Positions 6,784-9,866 of a stretch of 9,866 bases of DNA are shown in pieces. The translations under genes and the position numbers were made by a program. The number at the start of each line of letters is the position of its first letter. Position 1 is the stretch's first letter. The notes beneath the pieces are model-generated. The model did no database searches, was not told the DNA's origin, and was given only the letters and a program-made list of their open reading frames with translations. This stretch comes from Gemmatimonadales bacterium. Its GTDB lineage: Bacteria > Gemmatimonadota > Gemmatimonadetes > Gemmatimonadales > GWC2-71-9. The stretch spans positions 1 to 9,866 of the forward strand of contig SPDF01000041.1 of assembly GCA_004525055.1 (NCBI GenBank), given 5' to 3'.

Positions 6784-6800
6784 AGTATCAATAGTATACT
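6784..6800. promoter_or_regulatory. AT-rich bidirectional promoter candidate with palindrome AGTATACT
   Basis: AGTAT (6784-6788) is followed by the perfect palindrome AGTATACT (6793-6800). It offers TATACT (5 of 6 to the -10 consensus TATAAT) on both strands: plus at 6795-6800, minus at 6793-6798. Start points would then fall near 6807 on plus, 51 bases before the deacetylase GTG, and near 6786 on minus, about 7 bases before the DUF2071 ATG. No clear -35 is seen on either side. The region is a small AT island in GC-rich surroundings. A repressor binding the palindrome would act on both genes. Confidence 0.5.
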
Positions 6801-6843
6801 CCGGTCGTGGCGGCCGCGCGGGTCGTCTCGTCTCGTGTACCTC

Positions 6844-6849
6844 GGGAGG
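6844..6849 (+). promoter_or_regulatory. Ribosome binding site deciding the deacetylase start
   Basis: GGGAGG stands 8 bases before the GTG at 6858. Other in-frame starts (GTG 6807, ATG 6873, 6876, 6894) lack a site at proper spacing. The GTG at 6807 coincides with the expected transcription start and would be leaderless. Confidence 0.6.
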
Positions 6850-6857
6850 CAGAGCGA

Positions 6858-8687
6858 GTGAGTGGGCCTGGGATGATGTCCGTTGGACGGCGGATGGGTC
6901 GGTGGGTGTGGGGCGCGATTCGGCGCAGCCTCCGCCCCTCGGGAATCGTGCTGATCTACGACATTCGGTACGTTGTGCGGCTCGGGTCCATACCCATGGA
7001 TCCCCTGCGCGCAGAGATGGTGCTCGCCTTCCTCACCGACGTGGGACTCGTTCGGCGCCGGGAGCTGCTCCGCCCGCATTCGGCGTCAATGAAGAACCTC
7101 CGCCGGGTGCACACCGACAAGTACCTCGAGTCGCTGGAGCGCACCGAGGTGGTGGAGCAGATCGTCGGTGCTCAGCTCACCGACACGGAAGCCCAGGGGC
7201 TTGTGGAGTTCCAGCGATTGGCCTCCGGTGGGACCGTCCTCGCAGCGGCCACCGCGTTGCGGACCGGCTTGGTCGCCGTGAATCTCGGCGGAGGGTTTCA
7301 CCACGCCGCATCCAATCGGGGCATGGGATTCTGCGCCCTCAATGACCTCGCCATCGCCGTCGCCCGGGTGCGGGCACACGGGTTCGAGGCGCCCATCCTG
7401 ATCATTGACCTCGATATCCACGACGGGAATGGGACCCGCACGCTGTTCGAAGAAGATCCCTCGGTCCACACCTTTTCGATCCACAATCAGGACTGGGCGC
7501 CCAGGGAGGCCGCGGCGGCCACCGTCATCGCGCTCGGCACGGCGGTCAACGACGCGACGTACCTCAAGGCCCTCAGGGAGTCCCTCCCCCCAGTCATCGA
7601 GGCGGTGCGCCCCCAGCTGGTGCTCTATGTCGCCGGCGTCGACCCCGCCTCCGACGACATGGTGGGCGACTGGAACATCACGGCCGACGGGATGCTCGCC
7701 CGCGACCAGTTCGTCATCGAGCAGGTGCGTCCCAAGGGAGCCGAGATCCCGCTGGCGGTCACGCTGGGCGGCGGCTATGGCGGGAACGCCTGGCGCTACA
7801 CGGCGCGCTTCCTCGGATGGTTGGCGGCGGGGCGCCCGGTGGAGCCCCCGACCAATACCGACATGCTGATCAGGCGCGCGCAGGAGCTTCATGGCCTGCT
7901 CCGCGACGGCGCGCGTCGGCTGCCCCCCGCGGCGGATTGGGCACTGACGCCGGAAGACCTGGCGGCCGTTGGCCCCGGCGACGCGACCGCCCCGCGCCGC
8001 CTGCTGGGTCGCTACACCGCTCAGGGAGTGGAGCTCCTCCTGGAACGGCTCGGGGTGCTGGCGCAGGTTCGCACACTCGGGTTTGCGCAACCGACACTCG
8101 AGCTCGATTTCCATCTCGAGGACTCCGACACCGTGCGGCTCTTCGGCGATGCGGCGAGGGCGGAGTTGTTGATGGAAATCCGGTTCCGCCGCGATCGGAC
8201 CAGCCTGCCGGACATGGAGGTCCTCTTCCTCGAGTGGGTGTTGCTCCAGAACCCTCGGCGCAGCTTCGTGTCCGGCAAGCATTCCATTCCCGGCCAGAAG
8301 CATCCGGGGCTCGGCCTCCTGCGCGATGTCATGGCCTGGCTCGTAGTGCTTTGCGGTGAACTCGGGCTCGACGGCCTGATGTACATGCCGGCTGGCTACT
8401 TCGTCGCCACCTTCGGCAGTCGCTTCGTCGATCCGGCGCAGCAAGCCCGCCTCGAGGCGCTGCGCCGGGCCCTCTCCAGCCTTCGCCTGGTCGAGGCGAC
8501 CCGTGCCGTGGAAGAGGGGAGGGTCGTCGACGCCGCCACTGGTGCCGTGGTCGAGTGGGAGCCGGCTCCGATGGTCATCCCGGTATCGCAACGGCTTCGG
8601 GAATTGGTGGAGGGACCCAGATACGAGGCGGCTGTCGACGAGGCACTGGCGACTCTCTCGTATCGCCTTCAGTCGCCCGACGGCTGA
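6858..8687 (+). CDS. HDAC-fold deacetylase with an extra acetyltransferase-like C-terminal region
   Basis: The product has 609 residues from GTG 6858, against about 300-375 for plain bacterial HDAC-family enzymes. The deacetylase domain covers about residues 30-335 and its active site is complete: the His pair in GGGFHHAASNRGMGF (148-149), zinc ligands Asp186 and His188 in DLDIHDGNG, Asp262 in AGVDPASDD, and Tyr307 in LGGGYGG. The N-terminal MDPLRAEMVLAFL and RVHTDKYLESL motifs and GGGFHH resemble AcuC and class IV (HDAC11-type) enzymes; the residue after the zinc His is Asp, where His or Gln is usual. Substrates could be acetyl-lysine or a small acetylated amine. Residues about 380-565 are separate: helix, several beta strands (LELDFHLEDSDTVRLFG, AELLMEIRFRRD, EVLFLEWVLLQ), then PGQKHPGLGLLRDVMAWLV, LGLDGLMYMP and GYFVATFGSRF, an order like a GNAT fold with a degenerate acetyl-CoA loop. 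This second assignment is inference. argG follows after 57 bases. Confidence 0.85.
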   Translation: MSGPGMMSVGRRMGRWVWGAIRRSLRPSGIVLIYDIRYVVRLGSIPMDPLRAEMVLAFLTDVGLVRRRELLRPHSASMKNLRRVHTDKYLESLERTEVVEQIVGAQLTDTEAQGLVEFQRLASGGTVLAAATALRTGLVAVNLGGGFHHAASNRGMGFCALNDLAIAVARVRAHGFEAPILIIDLDIHDGNGTRTLFEEDPSVHTFSIHNQDWAPREAAAATVIALGTAVNDATYLKALRESLPPVIEAVRPQLVLYVAGVDPASDDMVGDWNITADGMLARDQFVIEQVRPKGAEIPLAVTLGGGYGGNAWRYTARFLGWLAAGRPVEPPTNTDMLIRRAQELHGLLRDGARRLPPAADWALTPEDLAAVGPGDATAPRRLLGRYTAQGVELLLERLGVLAQVRTLGFAQPTLELDFHLEDSDTVRLFGDAARAELLMEIRFRRDRTSLPDMEVLFLEWVLLQNPRRSFVSGKHSIPGQKHPGLGLLRDVMAWLVVLCGELGLDGLMYMPAGYFVATFGSRFVDPAQQARLEALRRALSSLRLVEATRAVEEGRVVDAATGAVVEWEPAPMVIPVSQRLRELVEGPRYEAAVDEALATLSYRLQSPDG

Positions 8688-8727
8688 GGCCGCTGGTAGG
8701 GGAGGGTTGCGCGGGGCGATATGAGTA

Positions 8728-8750
8728 TTGCATATTTACCCATTATGCAA
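8728..8750 (+). promoter_or_regulatory. AT-rich inverted repeat at the argG start, promoter/operator candidate
   Basis: TTGCATA (8728-8734) and TATGCAA (8744-8750) are perfect 7-base arms around a 9-base spacer that contains TATTTA/CATATT-like -10 sequence. The right arm includes the ATG at 8745. TTGCGC (8707-8712) lies 18 bases before CATATT as a weak -35. If the hexamer at 8733-8738 is the -10, transcription would start at or next to the ATG (leaderless argG). It does not fit the known ARG box spacing (TGNAT-N4-ATNCA), so an arginine repressor site is not claimed. Confidence 0.45.
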
Positions 8751-9866
8751 ACTTCACCCGGCATCGTCGCCCTCGCCTTCTCGGGCGGACTCGACACCTC
8801 CTACTGCGTCCCGCGGCTCGCCGAGCAGGGTTGGGCCGTCCACACCATCTACGTCAACACCGGCGGCGCCTCTCCGGAGGAACGGGTGGCAATCCGACGC
8901 CAGGCTGAGGCGGTCGGGTGCGTCGCCCACCATGAGCTCGACGCCCGGGCGCTGGTCTTCGATCGCTTTGTCCGGTACCTCATCCAGGGGAACGTCCTCC
9001 GGGGCGGCGTCTATCCGCTGAGCGTGGCGGCCGAACGCACCCAGCAGGCGATCTCGGTCCTCGAGGTGGCTCGTGCCATCGACGCGACTGCGGTCGCTCA
9101 CGGATCCACCGGCGCCGGCAACGACCAGGTCCGGTTCGACGTGACTCTTCGTGTCCTCGCCGCGGACCTCGCCATCATCACGCCCATCCGCGACGAAGGA
9201 CTCTCCCGCACCCAGGCAATCAGCTACCTCCAAGCGCGGAACCTGCCGGTGCCTGCCAAGGCGGGCGCCTATTCGATCAACGCCGGCCTCTGGGGTACGA
9301 CCTGGGGTGGGGGGTGGACGCACGACACCTGGGCCGGCCCGCCGGCGGAGTTGCTCGACCCTCCCGCGGATGCGCCGTCCGCTCGCGAAATCGTCATCGG
9401 ATGGGAAGGGGGGCTCCCTGTCTCCCTCGATGGCGATCTAATGGCGGGAGTCGATCTCGTTCAGGCACTCAATGACCTCGCGGCCACTTACGGATTCGGC
9501 CGAGGCATCCACGTCGGCGAGACCGCCCTCGGCATCAAGGGGCGCATTGGCTTCGAGGCCGGGGCAGCTCTGGTCCTGGTCGCCGCGCACCGCGAACTCG
9601 AGAAGCTTGTGTTGACCAAGTGGCAGGTGTTCTGGAAGGACCAGGTTTCCACCTTCTATGGTGACCGACTCCACGAGGGGCAGTACTTCGATCCCGCCCT
9701 CCGCGATATCGAGGCGCTCCTGGCGCATTCGCAGCACCGCGTCGTCGGTGAAACGCGGGTGCGGCTCGCCCCCGGCCGCTTCCAGGTGGTCGGCGCGCGG
9801 AGTCCGCACTCGATGATGGATCCACGCGTCGCGACCTACGGCGAGGAGAACCGACTCTGGACCGGC
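8745..9866 (+). CDS. argG: Argininosuccinate synthase, 3' end outside window
   Basis: ArgG joins citrulline and aspartate, with ATP cleaved to AMP and pyrophosphate, in arginine synthesis. 374 codons are in the window, against roughly 400 for the family, so only the last residues are missing. Seen: the ATP pyrophosphatase loop SGGLDTS (13-19), YPLSVAAER (90-98), AHGSTGAGNDQVRFD (118-132), YSINAGLWG (176-184), GETALGIKGRIGFEAGAALV, FWKDQVSTFYGDRLHEGQYF, and SPHSMMD near the end followed by YGEENRLWTG. The last motifs match the form found in Bacteroidetes and Xanthomonas. Start: ATG 8745 gives MQTSPGIVALAFSGG. An in-frame ATG at 8721 would add MSIAYLPI, encoded by AT-rich codons including TTA that are foreign to this gene, so it looks like promoter DNA; but GGGG stands 4 bases before 8721, and it cannot be excluded. 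Genes for later arginine steps would be expected beyond the right edge. Confidence 0.93.
   Translation, partial: MQTSPGIVALAFSGGLDTSYCVPRLAEQGWAVHTIYVNTGGASPEERVAIRRQAEAVGCVAHHELDARALVFDRFVRYLIQGNVLRGGVYPLSVAAERTQQAISVLEVARAIDATAVAHGSTGAGNDQVRFDVTLRVLAADLAIITPIRDEGLSRTQAISYLQARNLPVPAKAGAYSINAGLWGTTWGGGWTHDTWAGPPAELLDPPADAPSAREIVIGWEGGLPVSLDGDLMAGVDLVQALNDLAATYGFGRGIHVGETALGIKGRIGFEAGAALVLVAAHRELEKLVLTKWQVFWKDQVSTFYGDRLHEGQYFDPALRDIEALLAHSQHRVVGETRVRLAPGRFQVVGARSPHSMMDPRVATYGEENRLWTG

Noticed and set aside
5571..6794. 407-residue plus-strand frame spanning the end of the reductase and the DUF2071 gene
   Set aside because: It is out of frame with the reductase whose catalytic tetrad is intact, and antisense to the recognisable DUF2071 protein.
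6780..7079. 100-residue N-terminal extension of the DUF2071 protein
   Set aside because: It would overlap the deacetylase gene and the AT-rich promoter island, and reads as low-complexity Pro/His/Arg sequence with no match to the family.
7086..8591. 501-residue open frame on the minus strand opposite the deacetylase
   Set aside because: It is a GC-driven shadow: the plus-strand frame has complete HDAC motifs, while the antisense product is His/Arg/Pro-rich without recognisable motifs.
8728..8750. Canonical ARG box at argG
   Set aside because: The half-sites TGCAT and ATGCA are 11 bases apart instead of 4, so the ArgR/AhrC consensus is not met.
1..9866. Mobile element, CRISPR array, tRNA/rRNA, toxin-antitoxin or defence genes
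   Set aside because: I saw no transposase or integrase motifs, terminal repeats, spaced direct repeats, tRNA-like cloverleaf or known defence domains on either strand.

Overview
The window is GC-rich bacterial chromosome with dense, mostly well-spaced housekeeping-type genes and no sign of phage, transposon, plasmid, CRISPR or RNA genes. The envelope proteins (a haem-carrying outer-membrane porin-like protein and an OmpA protein with calcium-type thrombospondin-3 repeats) point to a diderm. The mix, with an argininosuccinate synthase of the type seen in Bacteroidetes and Xanthomonas, DUF2071, an HDAC-fold protein and an AKR11-like reductase, fits an environmental lineage such as Gemmatimonadota, but this is inference; no phylogenetic marker is present.

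Layout. (1) Minus strand, 1-2368: an incomplete gene for a monohaem cytochrome-porin-like outer-membrane protein (runs off the left edge), preceded in its transcription direction by an OmpA-family protein; a 155-base gap with two hairpins separates them. (2) Plus strand, 2458-6051: four genes, namely an AI-2E/PerM-family membrane protein, an EamA-family exporter that overlaps it by 4 bases, a zinc-dependent guanine-deaminase-like protein, and an aldo/keto reductase overlapping the deaminase stop by 1 base. (3) Minus strand, 6048-6779: a DUF2071 (YqjF-like) protein, tail to tail with the reductase so that both stop codons share one CTAG. (4) Plus strand, 6858 to the right edge: a large HDAC-fold deacetylase with an extra C-terminal region that looks acetyltransferase-like, then argG (incomplete at the right edge).

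Working together. The two minus-strand genes both build the outer membrane/periplasm interface; the haem protein could carry electrons across the outer membrane. The AI-2E and EamA genes are translationally coupled transporters with unknown substrates. The deaminase and reductase are coupled catabolic/detoxification-type enzymes. The deacetylase/argG pair may be cotranscribed, or argG may have its own AT-rich promoter with a perfect 7-base inverted repeat at its start. Two short AT-rich islands (about 6784-6800 and 8721-8750) stand out sharply from the GC-rich background and are the best promoter candidates.

The most interesting items are the haem-porin at the left edge, which is easily missed because it lacks a stop in the window, and the deacetylase with its unexplained C-terminal half. 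I do not see a clear multi-gene novel defence or mobile system.
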